A DNA stretch of 64,000 nucleotides. Origin: GCA-2683825 sp965662355. GTDB taxonomy: Bacteria > Planctomycetota > UBA1135 > GCA-002686595. The stretch covers positions 310,001-374,000 of the forward strand of contig CBFIHP010000002.1 in NCBI GenBank assembly GCA_965662355.1, read 5' to 3'. Positions 50,951 to 59,847 of the stretch are shown here, piece by piece (within the stretch, counting starts at the first letter, position 1; each line of letters begins with the position of its first letter). The position numbers were made by a program, and so were the translations under genes. A model generated the notes under the pieces. The model saw only the letters and a program-made list of their open reading frames with translations. It searched no databases and was not told the origin of the DNA.

Positions 50951-53008
50951 TTGCAGGATCTCGAATTCCGCCACGTCGTCGAGCGTGTGAAGCTCCGTGC
51001 CCCGATCGAGGGCATTGTGGGCCAGCGCGTTAACGACCTCCGCCAGAAGGGCGCCCTGTACTGGGCTTGTTGTCCCTTCCACGAGGAGCGCACCGCCTCC
51101 TTCGCGGTCGATCCGCGACGTGGGACGTGGCGTTGCTATGGCGCGTGCGGTGAAGGCGGGGACGTGCTCAGCTTCGTACAGCGCTTCGACGGGCTCACCT
51201 TCTTGGATGCGCTGCGACTCCTGGCGCGCGAGGTGGGCGAGGAAATCGACGAACAAAAGCTCCAGGGCATCGGTGGCAAGGCCAGCCGCGAGAAACAGGA
51301 TCGGCGCGAACGGGCCTACGAGCTCCTGCGCTGGTCGGCGGACTTCTACAGGGATTGGCTGAAGAGCCCGGATGGCGAGCCGGCCCGGGACTACCTGCAG
51401 GCGCGCGGGCTTTCCGGAGAGATCTCCCAGGCCTTCGGTCTGGGCTGGGCTCCGGAGCGTGGCAATCCATTGCTCGAGACCGCCCAGCGTCTGCGCCGAC
51501 CGATTCCGTGGTTGGTCAAGCTCGGCTTGATCAAGGAAGACCCCCAATCGGGCCGGGCGTACGACTTCTTCCGTGGAAGGCTTCTGATCCCCATTCGCGA
51601 TCGACTCGGCCGAGTTGTCGGCTTCGGTGGGCGCTTGCTAGGGGAACGCAAGGGGCCGGACGGGCGGCCGATCGCCAAGTACGTCAACACCCCCGAGACC
51701 CCCCTCTTCCACAAGGGACAGATCATTTATGCGCTCGACCTGGCGATGGAAGCCGCGCGCAAGGTGAAAGAGCTGCACCTGGTCGAGGGCTACACCGACG
51801 TGATGGCGGCCCATCAAGCGGGCTTCTCCGTGACGTGCGCCGTGCTCGGAACCCAGACGACCGAGGATCATGCGGCCCTCGTACGACGCTCCGGCGTCAA
51901 GCGAGTCGTGCTCGTCTTCGATGGTGACAACGCCGGACGTTCGGCGGCCCAGAAGGCACTGCGTGGCTTGCTGCCCCTCGGGATCGAGATTCGCATCGCC
52001 GAACTTCCGGCCGGCAAGGATCCCGGAGACCTGCTGGTCAGCGACGAGGGGCGCGAGTTGTATCGAGCGTGCATCGATGGGGCCCGGGATTGGTTCGTCG
52101 TCAGCGCCGCCGGTCTGGCCCAGGTGCCGGGCGGGGCTCGCGCCGCGGCGGTGGACGAGTTGTTCCGATTGCTCGCGATGCTCAAGCCCGTCGAGACGGC
52201 GACACGACTGGGCGAGCTGGCCGAGGCACTCTCGATTCCGACCGCCGATGTGCAAGCGCAATGGAAAGGCTTCCAGGACGACCAGGTTCAGCGCGAGCAA
52301 AGAGAACGTTTGCGAGAGCCCCAATCGGTTCTCGTGCCCCAGGCGGCCAGGCCGGAATCGTCTCCCGAGCAGGCAACGGAAGCGCTGCATTCGAAGAATC
52401 CAGTGGATCCGCGCAAAATACGGGCCTTCGAGCAGCTGATCGGCGCTTTGCTTTTGGACAACAGCTTGATTCCCCTCTATGCCAACCTAGAGGAAGGGGC
52501 GCCGCAGGGGGAGCTGGCCGTGATTTTCAAAGCGATCTTGAATCTGTACAACGCCGACGACGACGACGGAACCTTCGATCCCCTCGCTCCGTCCTCTCCG
52601 GCAGAAGGCGACGACGAGGCTCCGATCGATGCGGCCCGTGTGATCTCCGCCCTGGGCGCCGACCCGGCCCGCGATCGCGTCGTCACACTACAGGCCCGCG
52701 CCGAACAGGCGGACAGTGCCGAAAACCTGGCCCGTGATAGCGCACGTTGGCTCGAGCGGACCCGCCAAGACGCGGAGGTCGCTCGCATGTTCCAGGGCCT
52801 GTCCCTAACCGTCCAATCCTCCGGGTTCACCGAGATCGCGGAGGATTTTGCCAGATCGATTCACGAAAAGCTTCGTCATGGGCGTGTCCCCGAACCCGCT
52901 GCCCCGAACCCCGGGGCTCCGGCCACCTCCGAGCCGACTCCCCCCGCGAGTTCCCAGCCCAACGACGAATACGCGACCATCCCCGTCCCCATCCCCAATC
53001 CCAACTGA
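50951..53008 (+). CDS. dnaG: DNA primase DnaG
   Basis: A 685-residue primase. The N-terminal zinc domain has CCPFHEERTASF and WRCYGACGEGGDVLSFV (Cys/His pattern CPFH, CxxxC). The TOPRIM core has LHLVEGYTDVMAAHQ and VLVFDGDNAGRSAA, and the RNA polymerase basic domain has FRGRLLIPIRDRLGRVVGFGGRLL. The C-terminal helicase-binding part is present but has an acidic, Pro-rich end. The start codon is ambiguous: TTG 50951 gives the same number of residues ahead of the first conserved helix as E. coli DnaG; GTG 50882 would add 23 residues. It primes lagging-strand synthesis and is followed 14 bp later by rpoD, the classical arrangement. Confidence 0.93.
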   Translation: MQDLEFRHVVERVKLRAPIEGIVGQRVNDLRQKGALYWACCPFHEERTASFAVDPRRGTWRCYGACGEGGDVLSFVQRFDGLTFLDALRLLAREVGEEIDEQKLQGIGGKASREKQDRRERAYELLRWSADFYRDWLKSPDGEPARDYLQARGLSGEISQAFGLGWAPERGNPLLETAQRLRRPIPWLVKLGLIKEDPQSGRAYDFFRGRLLIPIRDRLGRVVGFGGRLLGERKGPDGRPIAKYVNTPETPLFHKGQIIYALDLAMEAARKVKELHLVEGYTDVMAAHQAGFSVTCAVLGTQTTEDHAALVRRSGVKRVVLVFDGDNAGRSAAQKALRGLLPLGIEIRIAELPAGKDPGDLLVSDEGRELYRACIDGARDWFVVSAAGLAQVPGGARAAAVDELFRLLAMLKPVETATRLGELAEALSIPTADVQAQWKGFQDDQVQREQRERLREPQSVLVPQAARPESSPEQATEALHSKNPVDPRKIRAFEQLIGALLLDNSLIPLYANLEEGAPQGELAVIFKAILNLYNADDDDGTFDPLAPSSPAEGDDEAPIDAARVISALGADPARDRVVTLQARAEQADSAENLARDSARWLERTRQDAEVARMFQGLSLTVQSSGFTEIAEDFARSIHEKLRHGRVPEPAAPNPGAPATSEPTPPASSQPNDEYATIPVPIPNPN

Positions 53009-53022
53009 CGCCCCACGTACCC

Positions 53023-54756
53023 ATGGCCGAAAAAATCGGACAGACCATCGAGGTCCTGGTCGAAGAAGGCAACCGCAAGGGCTTTCTGACTTACGCCGAG
53101 ATCAACACGCTCCTGGAGGATCAATTCGTTCCTCCCGAGCGCATGGATCAGATCTTCTTGACCCTGGAGGACCAGGGCATCGACGTTGTCGATGATTCGG
53201 ACTCGGAGGATCCGGCAGCCGTTGGGCGCGCTCCGGCGGGGAGGACAGCAGCCGTCGCCCAAGGCGGGCCGCGGACCGAGTCCGCCGCCGCGGTGCTCGA
53301 GCGCGTGGTCACCGCAGAGCGCATCGACGATCCGGTGCGGATGTACCTCACCCAGATGGGGGAGATCCCGCTCCTGACGCGCAGCGAGGAGATCTTCCTC
53401 GCGAAGTCCATCGAGATCACGCGCAAGCGCTTCCGCAAGAAGTGCATGGGCTCTGGGCTGTGCATGACCGCTTCCCTGCGGACGTTCGAAGAGGTCCAGC
53501 GCGGCGAGCTGGCCTTCGACCGTACGCTGAAGGTCAACCCCAACCCCAAACCGGATGATGATCCCAAGATCGTCGAGACCCTTGGCAAGCAGTTCCTCGC
53601 CATGCGTCTGCCGGTCAACGTGGACAGCATTCGCAACCTGATGGTGCGCGTGCGTGATCGTTATCGGGATCTGCTCGAATCGAAAGACATCAGCTTCGAG
53701 GCCCGTTCCGAGAAGCTGAAGACGATTCAGACCCTGAAGCGCAAGCTCATCATCTTCATCGAGGAGTGCCACCTGCAGATCAAGAAGGTGCGCCCCTACA
53801 TGCAGATGCTCGAGGAACACTATCGTGAGATGCGCTCGATCGAGCGCAAGCTCATCGCACTCAAGGGCCAGACCAACCAGGCCTCGCGCGAGCTGCGCGA
53901 ACGGCTCGACGAGCTCGAGTTGATGGCCCTCGAGCCCGCCGATCGACTGAAGCGTCGCATCGACCAGATCCGGCTCCACTTCGAAGAGTACGAAGAGGCC
54001 AAGCGCCAGCTTTCGAGCGGCAACCTGCGTCTCGTGGTCTCGATCGCGAAGAAGTACCGCAACCGTGGTCTTTCCTTCCTCGACCTGATCCAGGAAGGCA
54101 ACACGGGCCTCATGAAGGCGGTCGAGAAGTACGAGTATCGCCGGGGCTACAAGTTCTCCACGTACGCCACGTGGTGGATTCGCCAGGCGATCACGCGTTC
54201 GATCGCGGACCAGGCCCGTACGATTCGTATCCCAGTTCACATGATCGAGACCATGTCGAAGCTGCGGAACGTCACGAAAAAGCTCGTCCAGTCCAAGGGC
54301 CGCGAACCGTCGGTCGAGGAAGTGGCCGAGGCCTCGGATATCTCCGTCGAGGAGGCCAAGCGGGTCATGAAGATCTCCAAGCACCCGATCAGCCTCGACA
54401 GGCCGATCGGCGACTCGGAGGACAGCTATTTCGGCGATTTCATCGAGGACGACTCGGTGGAGAGTCCGGTCCAGGCGGCCGGTCACGAAATGCTGCGTGA
54501 GCGCATCAACGACGTGCTCAACACCCTGACCTTCCGCGAGCGCGAGATCATCAAGCTCCGCTATGGCATCGGCGATGGGTACACCTACACCCTCGAAGAG
54601 GTCGGCCGGATCTTCCGGGTGACCCGTGAGCGGGTGCGTCAGATCGAGGCCAAGGCGGTTCGCAAGCTGCGCCACCCCGTCCGGGCACGCCAGCTTTCCA
54701 GTTTTCTCGACGGCCCCGCGATCGAACACGACGAGGACGAAGAGGACCTCGACTAG
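53023..54756 (+). CDS. rpoD: Housekeeping sigma factor RpoD
   Basis: A 577-residue group 1 sigma factor. Region 1.1 (about 1-60), region 1.2 (DDPVRMYLTQMGEIPLLTRSEE), region 2 (NLRLVVSIAKKYRNRG, DLIQEGNTGLMKAVEKYEYRRGYKFSTYATWWIRQAI), region 3 (PVHMIETMSKL) and region 4 (RYGIGDGYTYTLEEVGRIFRVTRERVRQIEAKAVRKLRH). Between 1.2 and 2 is a large insert with GELAFDRTLKVNPNP and long helices, like planctomycetal RpoD as I recall it. A short acidic tail DEDEEDLD ends the protein. It is transcribed after dnaG. Confidence 0.96.
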   Translation: MAEKIGQTIEVLVEEGNRKGFLTYAEINTLLEDQFVPPERMDQIFLTLEDQGIDVVDDSDSEDPAAVGRAPAGRTAAVAQGGPRTESAAAVLERVVTAERIDDPVRMYLTQMGEIPLLTRSEEIFLAKSIEITRKRFRKKCMGSGLCMTASLRTFEEVQRGELAFDRTLKVNPNPKPDDDPKIVETLGKQFLAMRLPVNVDSIRNLMVRVRDRYRDLLESKDISFEARSEKLKTIQTLKRKLIIFIEECHLQIKKVRPYMQMLEEHYREMRSIERKLIALKGQTNQASRELRERLDELELMALEPADRLKRRIDQIRLHFEEYEEAKRQLSSGNLRLVVSIAKKYRNRGLSFLDLIQEGNTGLMKAVEKYEYRRGYKFSTYATWWIRQAITRSIADQARTIRIPVHMIETMSKLRNVTKKLVQSKGREPSVEEVAEASDISVEEAKRVMKISKHPISLDRPIGDSEDSYFGDFIEDDSVESPVQAAGHEMLRERINDVLNTLTFREREIIKLRYGIGDGYTYTLEEVGRIFRVTRERVRQIEAKAVRKLRHPVRARQLSSFLDGPAIEHDEDEEDLD

Positions 54757-54931
54757 AGAACTCGATTCGGGCTCTATTTCGCTCCCCATCCCTTCTCGCC
54801 GGTGCTCCGCTGGCACGGCCTTGGCCCTGGTCGGCTGACCTCGAGCCGCGGAATCCGGCGGGGGGGGGTAATTCTTATGCCCCCTTGGAGCTTGTCCTGT
54901 TCTAGAGGGTGACGGTACACTCCCGCCGTCC

Positions 54932-55657
54932 ATGTCGGACCTTCGCGAAACTCTCCGTCTGCTGCGCGGCCTCCAAGATCTCGATCGTTCTCTTTACCGA
55001 GTTCGGGACGAGGTGCGTCGTTTGCCCAAGGAACGGACCAAACGACGCGGGCGACTCGATGGTGAACAGCACCGTCTGGCCGAGCTCGAGAGGCGCATGT
55101 TCGAGCTCCAGTCGCGGGTCAAGGAGATCGAGGATCTCACGACCTCCCAACGCCAACGGGTGCGCAAGCTGGAAAACCAGGCCGCGGAGTCGCGCGGGGA
55201 CACCGCACTACTGGTCGCCTTCCAGCATGAAATCCGCGGTCTGAAGCGCGATGTCTCCGAGGCCGAAGAGGAAGGCCTGGGGCTGGTCGAGGAGGTCGAG
55301 AAACTCACCAAGGACCGAGACGAGCTCCAGGGTTCTATCGGAACCCTGGAGGAGGAGTTCGCCGAGTACTCGGCCAACGTCGAGAAGGAAATCGCCGAGG
55401 CCCAGGCCAAGGGCGAGAAACTCGACGCGGAGCGTTCCGAACGCATGGGCAAGGCCCTCACCCCGGAGACTCGCAACATGTACGAGAAGCTCCTGGAAGC
55501 GCGCGAAGGCGAAGCCATGGCCGAACTCGAGAGCCGGGTTTGTCAGGGTTGCTTCGTCGCGGTGCCGAACAACATCTATGTGCGCCTGGCGCGCTGCACC
55601 GAGCTCGTTCCCTGCCCGAGCTGCAACCGGATCCTCTACCTCGCGGGGATGGACTAA
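54932..55657 (+). CDS. Coiled-coil protein with C4-type zinc ribbon (DUF164-like)
   Basis: A 241-residue protein, mostly a long charged coiled coil (about 10-180) with a C-terminal zinc ribbon of two CxxC knuckles: VCQGCF and PCPSCN. This is the CT398/DUF164 layout. Such proteins are thought to be scaffolds tied to flagellar, secretion or RNA-processing proteins; the role is not settled. It overlaps the convergent radical SAM gene end by 4 bp, and lies 175 bp after rpoD. Confidence 0.88.
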   Translation: MSDLRETLRLLRGLQDLDRSLYRVRDEVRRLPKERTKRRGRLDGEQHRLAELERRMFELQSRVKEIEDLTTSQRQRVRKLENQAAESRGDTALLVAFQHEIRGLKRDVSEAEEEGLGLVEEVEKLTKDRDELQGSIGTLEEEFAEYSANVEKEIAEAQAKGEKLDAERSERMGKALTPETRNMYEKLLEAREGEAMAELESRVCQGCFVAVPNNIYVRLARCTELVPCPSCNRILYLAGMD

Positions 55658-56676
55658 CGCGAGTCGTCGGCCGACGTGAGGGTTTCTCCCTGACGTCGTC
55701 CGAAGCGCGATCCCTGACGGCTTCCACGCCGTTCGAGTTCCAGAGCGAGTTGCTCTCGGATGGCGTTCTTGTGCACACCCCAGTGCGGTGCCAGGAGACT
55801 CTCCGCGGGCGAGTCACCGGTCAGCCGGTGCAGCACCTGGTCGGGATGCAGTTCCTCGACGAAATCGGCCAGCCAGGCGACGTACTCCTTCGGCGTCAGC
55901 GTCTCGATGTCGCCGGCCTTCCAGGCCTGGGCGAGCTGGGTGCGCTTCAGGATCATCAAGTGGTGGACCTTGATCCCGTGGCAGCCCGACCGCGCCAGCA
56001 CGGCCCCCGTACGCTTCGCGCCATCGCGTCCATCTCCCGGGAGGCCCAGGATCGCGTGCCCGACGACACCCAGCCCGACGCTCCGGGCGCGACGGCATGC
56101 GCCTTCGAAATCGGCCACGGTGTGCAATCGGTTGATGTCCAGGAGCACCTTGTCGTCAGCGCTTTCGAGGCCGAGCTCGATCCAGACGGGGACCTTCTCG
56201 TTCCAGCGAGCGAGCTCTTCCAGGGCCCAGTCCTCGAGCGTATCCGGGCGTGTCGCCAGGGCGATGCATCGGATCGGATGCCCCAGGTACGGGGTGAGGA
56301 TCGACAGAACCTCGCGCAGACGCTCAGGTGAGACGTAGGTGTTCGAGTACGACTGGTAGTAGGCGATGACCCCGAACGACGGGTCGCGGCGGGCGACACG
56401 CCGCAGCCCGAGCTCGAGCTGGGCCGTCAGTTCGAGCCCATCCTTCAGCGCGCCCGTGCCCGAGCCCTCCACGTCGCAGTACGTGCAGCCACCCCGGCCC
56501 CGGGTGCCGTCCCGGTTGGGGCAACTGGAGCCCGCGTCCAGGGCGATGCGATGGACCGGGAGCCCGAAGGTTTCGAGCAACCAGGGCCGCAGCGTGCGGA
56601 AGCGTAGGTCCTCACGCTCGGTCACGATGGGAAGCTCTCTGGGGGATTCATGAAAAAGACGGGTTCGGGAGGGCAT
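55654..56676 (-). CDS. TIGR01212 family radical SAM protein (YhcC-like)
   Basis: A 340-residue radical SAM enzyme. The cluster ligands are C52, C64 and C67, the CPNRDG...GGCTYC pattern of TIGR01212, with the usual following segment IAYYQSYSNTY. Downstream are WIELGLESADD and GHAILGLPGD typical of the barrel, and HHLMILKRT near the end. Biochemical function unknown; the family is widespread. Start: ATG 56676 after GAGGGCC is used, though GTG 56625 begins at a more conserved point (VTEREDLRFRTLRPW). It is divergent from selB. Confidence 0.87.
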   Translation of the reverse strand: MPSRTRLFHESPRELPIVTEREDLRFRTLRPWLLETFGLPVHRIALDAGSSCPNRDGTRGRGGCTYCDVEGSGTGALKDGLELTAQLELGLRRVARRDPSFGVIAYYQSYSNTYVSPERLREVLSILTPYLGHPIRCIALATRPDTLEDWALEELARWNEKVPVWIELGLESADDKVLLDINRLHTVADFEGACRRARSVGLGVVGHAILGLPGDGRDGAKRTGAVLARSGCHGIKVHHLMILKRTQLAQAWKAGDIETLTPKEYVAWLADFVEELHPDQVLHRLTGDSPAESLLAPHWGVHKNAIREQLALELERRGSRQGSRFGRRQGETLTSADDSR

Positions 56677-56730
56677 GAGAGGCCCTCGTGGGTCTCCGTC
56701 GCGACTCGACTCGTTAGCATACGCCGCAGA

Positions 56731-58644
56731 ATGGAAATCCAACCCATCGTCATCGGGACCGCCGGGCACATCGACCACGGCAAGTCGACCCTTGTGCGGG
56801 CACTTACGGGAATCGACCCGGACCGCTTGAAGGAGGAGAAGGAGCGCGGCCTCACGATCGACCTCGGCTTCGCGCCGCTCGAGCTGCCCGACGGGCGCAT
56901 CGTCGGAATGGTCGATGTCCCCGGCCACGAGCGCTTCATCCGCAACATGGCCGCCGGTGCTAGCGGAATCGATCTGGTCTGTCTGGTCGTGGCCGCGGAC
57001 GACGGAGTGATGCCCCAGACCCGCGAGCACCTGTTGATCATGGAGCTCCTGGGGGTCAAGCGTGGGCTGATCGCGCTGACGAAGATCGACATGGTCGAGC
57101 AGGACCTGGTGGACCTGGCCGAGGAAGACATACGCGATGCGGTTCAGGGGACCTTCCTCGACGGAGCCGAAATCCTGCGCGTTTCTGCACCGACCGGACA
57201 GGGACTCGAAGAGCTGAAACAAGCTCTCTTCCGCCATGCCGACGAAGCCCAACCCCGCTCGGCGGAGGGGATCTTCCGCATGCCCGTTCAACGGGTGTTT
57301 TCGAAGCGCGGCTTCGGCACGGTCGTGACCGGCATCCCCCTCAGCGGCGAGGTCAGTCTGGGGGATTCGCTCGAGATCCTGCCGGGCAACGTCCGTGGCA
57401 AGGTGCGCGGGCTGAACGCCTACCGGGAAGACACCGACAGGATCCGCGCGGGGCACTCTTCGGCGATCAACTTCTCCGACGTCGATCAGAAAGCCGTCGA
57501 ACGTGGTTTCGTCGTGGCGACCCCCGGCTATTTCACGCCCCTGCGCATGGTGGCGGCCCGTGTGCAGGCCATCTCGAGTCTGGGCCGTCCTTTGACCAAT
57601 CGCATGCAGGTGCGGGTCCACGCCGGAACGGCTGATCCGCACGGCGAATTGATCCTCCTGGATCGTGAGGAGATCCTGCCCGGCGAATCGGGGATCGTGC
57701 AGCTGCGGCTCTCGCAGCCCATTGTCTGCGCGCCGGGGGACCGTTTCGTGCTGCGACTCCTGTCGCCTGTGATCACCCTGGGTGGAGGGACGATCCTCGA
57801 GGAGAGTCGCTACCGACTGAAGCGCTTCAAGGGCTTCATCCTGGAGGAGCTCTCGCGTCAGGAGGAGAGCCTGGCGTCACCGGCGGCGCTGCTGGAGTCC
57901 CTTCTCGTTCGATTCGGTGACGAGCTCGTGCCGACCGACGAGCTGGCCAAGTCGCTGAAGTGCTCGAAAGAGGAGACGCGTTCCCTGCTCGAGGGCTTGC
58001 AGGAGGAACAGCGGGCCCATTCGCCCAAGCAGGATCGCTGGATTCACGTCGACCGCTTGCAGACGTGTCTGGGCACGTTGCGAGCGTGCATGGAGGCGTA
58101 TTTCTCGGAGGAGGCCCACCGCTCGGTGGTCGACGTGCTCGAGTTGCGACGGCGCACGTCCTTCGAGCCGGCCTTCCTGTCGATGCTCCTCTCCGAAGAG
58201 GAGGCCCGCGGAGCGCTCGAGGTCTTGCCGGGCGGGAAGATCCGGCCCAGCGGGCGCGAGCTCGAACTCGAGCCCGCCGTTCGCGCTCTTGCCGAGACGG
58301 TCGAGACGCGTTTCGCGGAAGCGCGCTTTCAACCGCCCTCGATCCCCGAACTGGCCCAGCAGGCGAGCACCGCCCCCAAGGACATCGACCAGGTACTCGA
58401 GATTCTCGTCGATGCTGGGCGGATCGAGCGCCTGGGTGGGGGGCTCTTTCTGGCGCGCCCGGTGGCCGACGAAGCGCGCGAGGCGATCACGCAGAATTGC
58501 CAGCGCAACGGCAAGCTCGAGATTCCGGAGTTGCGGGACCGGCTGGGGACGACGCGCAAGTTCCTGATTCCGATCCTCGAGTACTTCGACACGGTCGGGC
58601 TGACCATCCGCCAGGGTGGACACCGCGTGTTGAAGAAACGCTGA
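56731..58644 (+). CDS. selB: Selenocysteine-specific elongation factor SelB
   Basis: A 637-residue translational GTPase. The G domain begins immediately: GTAGHIDHGKST (residues 9-20), VDVPGHERFIRNM (G3), TKID (G4). Domains II-III follow. The C-terminal half (from about 390) is a series of winged helices rich in Leu/Glu that in SelB bind the SECIS hairpin; the last wing is PELRDRLGTTRKFLIPILEYFDTVGLTIRQG. It delivers Sec-tRNA to UGA codons. No selA, selD or tRNA-Sec is in this window, and I see no recoded gene here. The gene ends abutting the converging binding-protein gene. Confidence 0.94.
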   Translation: MEIQPIVIGTAGHIDHGKSTLVRALTGIDPDRLKEEKERGLTIDLGFAPLELPDGRIVGMVDVPGHERFIRNMAAGASGIDLVCLVVAADDGVMPQTREHLLIMELLGVKRGLIALTKIDMVEQDLVDLAEEDIRDAVQGTFLDGAEILRVSAPTGQGLEELKQALFRHADEAQPRSAEGIFRMPVQRVFSKRGFGTVVTGIPLSGEVSLGDSLEILPGNVRGKVRGLNAYREDTDRIRAGHSSAINFSDVDQKAVERGFVVATPGYFTPLRMVAARVQAISSLGRPLTNRMQVRVHAGTADPHGELILLDREEILPGESGIVQLRLSQPIVCAPGDRFVLRLLSPVITLGGGTILEESRYRLKRFKGFILEELSRQEESLASPAALLESLLVRFGDELVPTDELAKSLKCSKEETRSLLEGLQEEQRAHSPKQDRWIHVDRLQTCLGTLRACMEAYFSEEAHRSVVDVLELRRRTSFEPAFLSMLLSEEEARGALEVLPGGKIRPSGRELELEPAVRALAETVETRFAEARFQPPSIPELAQQASTAPKDIDQVLEILVDAGRIERLGGGLFLARPVADEAREAITQNCQRNGKLEIPELRDRLGTTRKFLIPILEYFDTVGLTIRQGGHRVLKKR

Positions 58645-59634
58645 TCAGAGTCCGCGTTTTTCCAGCTCGGCGACCAGGATCTCGGCGCCCCGCAAGAGCT
58701 CCTGCGACGTGGTCGTGAAGAGCTCCGTCGAGATGGCGATCACCCGTTTCCCACGAATGGCTCGCATGTTCTCGAGCCCTTCTTGGGCGTAGAGAAAGGC
58801 CGCGGTCGGGGGGGACTTGGCGTCGCTGTGGGCTCCGTCGACCACGATGACATCGGGGTCCATGCGCAGGAGTCCCTCGAGGTCGAGGCTCTGGTATTCG
58901 ATCAACCCCGCACTCGCCGCCGCGTTTTCCAACCCCGCCAACCCGAACAGGATGTCCGCTGTCGTCCCCGAACCCGCGACCGTTCCACCGGTGCCGAGGT
59001 TCGTGTAGCTGATCGCCCGCAGGCCCGCAAATGGAGAGCGCGAACGCAAGGCCTCGATTCGCAGCCTCTGCTGTTCGATGATCCGCTCTGCCCTGGACTC
59101 GACGTCCAGGATGCGTCCGAGGACGAGCAAGGCTCGATCGATGTCCTCCCAGCGCCGCGGTAGGGGGAGTAGCACGACCGGGAGGCCCTCGTTCCGCAGC
59201 AGGGCCGTGACGTCGGCTTTTTGCCAGGCGTGCACGAGGATCAGGTCGGGTTCGAACGGCAGGATGGTCTCGGCGCCGTAGCTCCCGAAATGCGGCAGCT
59301 CGCTCCAGCTTTTCAGATCGGGATCCGCCGAGCGCAGGCGGGAGTACTCGTTGCTCTCCTTGGGCAATGCACGAATCCGATCGGCGTCGACGAGCACGCT
59401 GAGCATGTCCACGAAGGCCGCGTTGGCGGGGAGGATCGCGCGCGGTGTCGAGGGGAATTCCAGGGTCTCGCCGTCCGGGAACACCACTCGAAACGCGGCT
59501 TCGCCGGGTTCGCGCTGGATGTCTGGCCAGGCGGCCACGCCATCGCGAATCGTCGCCGAGGCAGCCGAACGCAGCCCAAGCATGAGCGCGACGAGCCCCA
59601 CAGCGAAAAGGATCCAGATGAGAAAAGTCTTCAC
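58645..59634 (-). CDS. BtuF/FecB-like periplasmic substrate-binding protein
   Basis: A 329-residue exported protein. An N-terminal hydrophobic helix (MKTFLIWILFAVGLVALMLG) serves as signal or anchor. The type III binding-protein pattern is visible: RAILPANAAFVDMLSVL, FEPDLILVHAW, GLPVVLLPLPRRWEDI with a helix, and DPDVIVVDGAH near the end. These bind vitamin B12, heme or iron-chelates for an ABC transporter; none is encoded next to it. The start is GTG 59634. It abuts selB. Confidence 0.8.
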   Translation of the reverse strand: MKTFLIWILFAVGLVALMLGLRSAASATIRDGVAAWPDIQREPGEAAFRVVFPDGETLEFPSTPRAILPANAAFVDMLSVLVDADRIRALPKESNEYSRLRSADPDLKSWSELPHFGSYGAETILPFEPDLILVHAWQKADVTALLRNEGLPVVLLPLPRRWEDIDRALLVLGRILDVESRAERIIEQQRLRIEALRSRSPFAGLRAISYTNLGTGGTVAGSGTTADILFGLAGLENAAASAGLIEYQSLDLEGLLRMDPDVIVVDGAHSDAKSPPTAAFLYAQEGLENMRAIRGKRVIAISTELFTTTSQELLRGAEILVAELEKRGL

Positions 59635-59804
59635 GGTGTTTTTAAGCGGAACGCTGTAGGAGCGTCGTAGCGCGGATCCGAGTGTGTGTCAACGGTCCCA
59701 GGCCCTGCGTGCCCGGAAGCCGGGCGGCAGCCGGGCTTCTTTTCTCGGATTCGCCCCTCGGGTGATTCACGGGGTCGGACCGATAGGTGAAACGACCGTC
59801 CTCC

Positions 59805-59833
59805 TTCGAGAGGACACGCCCTCCTCCTATATA
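59805..59833 (+). promoter_or_regulatory. Candidate promoter before the acidic repeat membrane protein
   Basis: TATATA at 59828-59833 could be a -10 box. With a 17-bp spacer the -35 position reads TTCGAG (59805-59810), a poor match. The ATG follows at 59848. A GAAGCC/GGCTTC hairpin followed by TTTTC lies upstream at 59717-59744. Confidence 0.25.
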
Positions 59834-59847
59834 GACAAGCCGGCGCC

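Noticed and set aside
52876..54933. Minus-strand open frame of 685 codons opposite rpoD
   Set aside because: Complement of highly conserved sigma factor regions. The long frame reflects codon bias.
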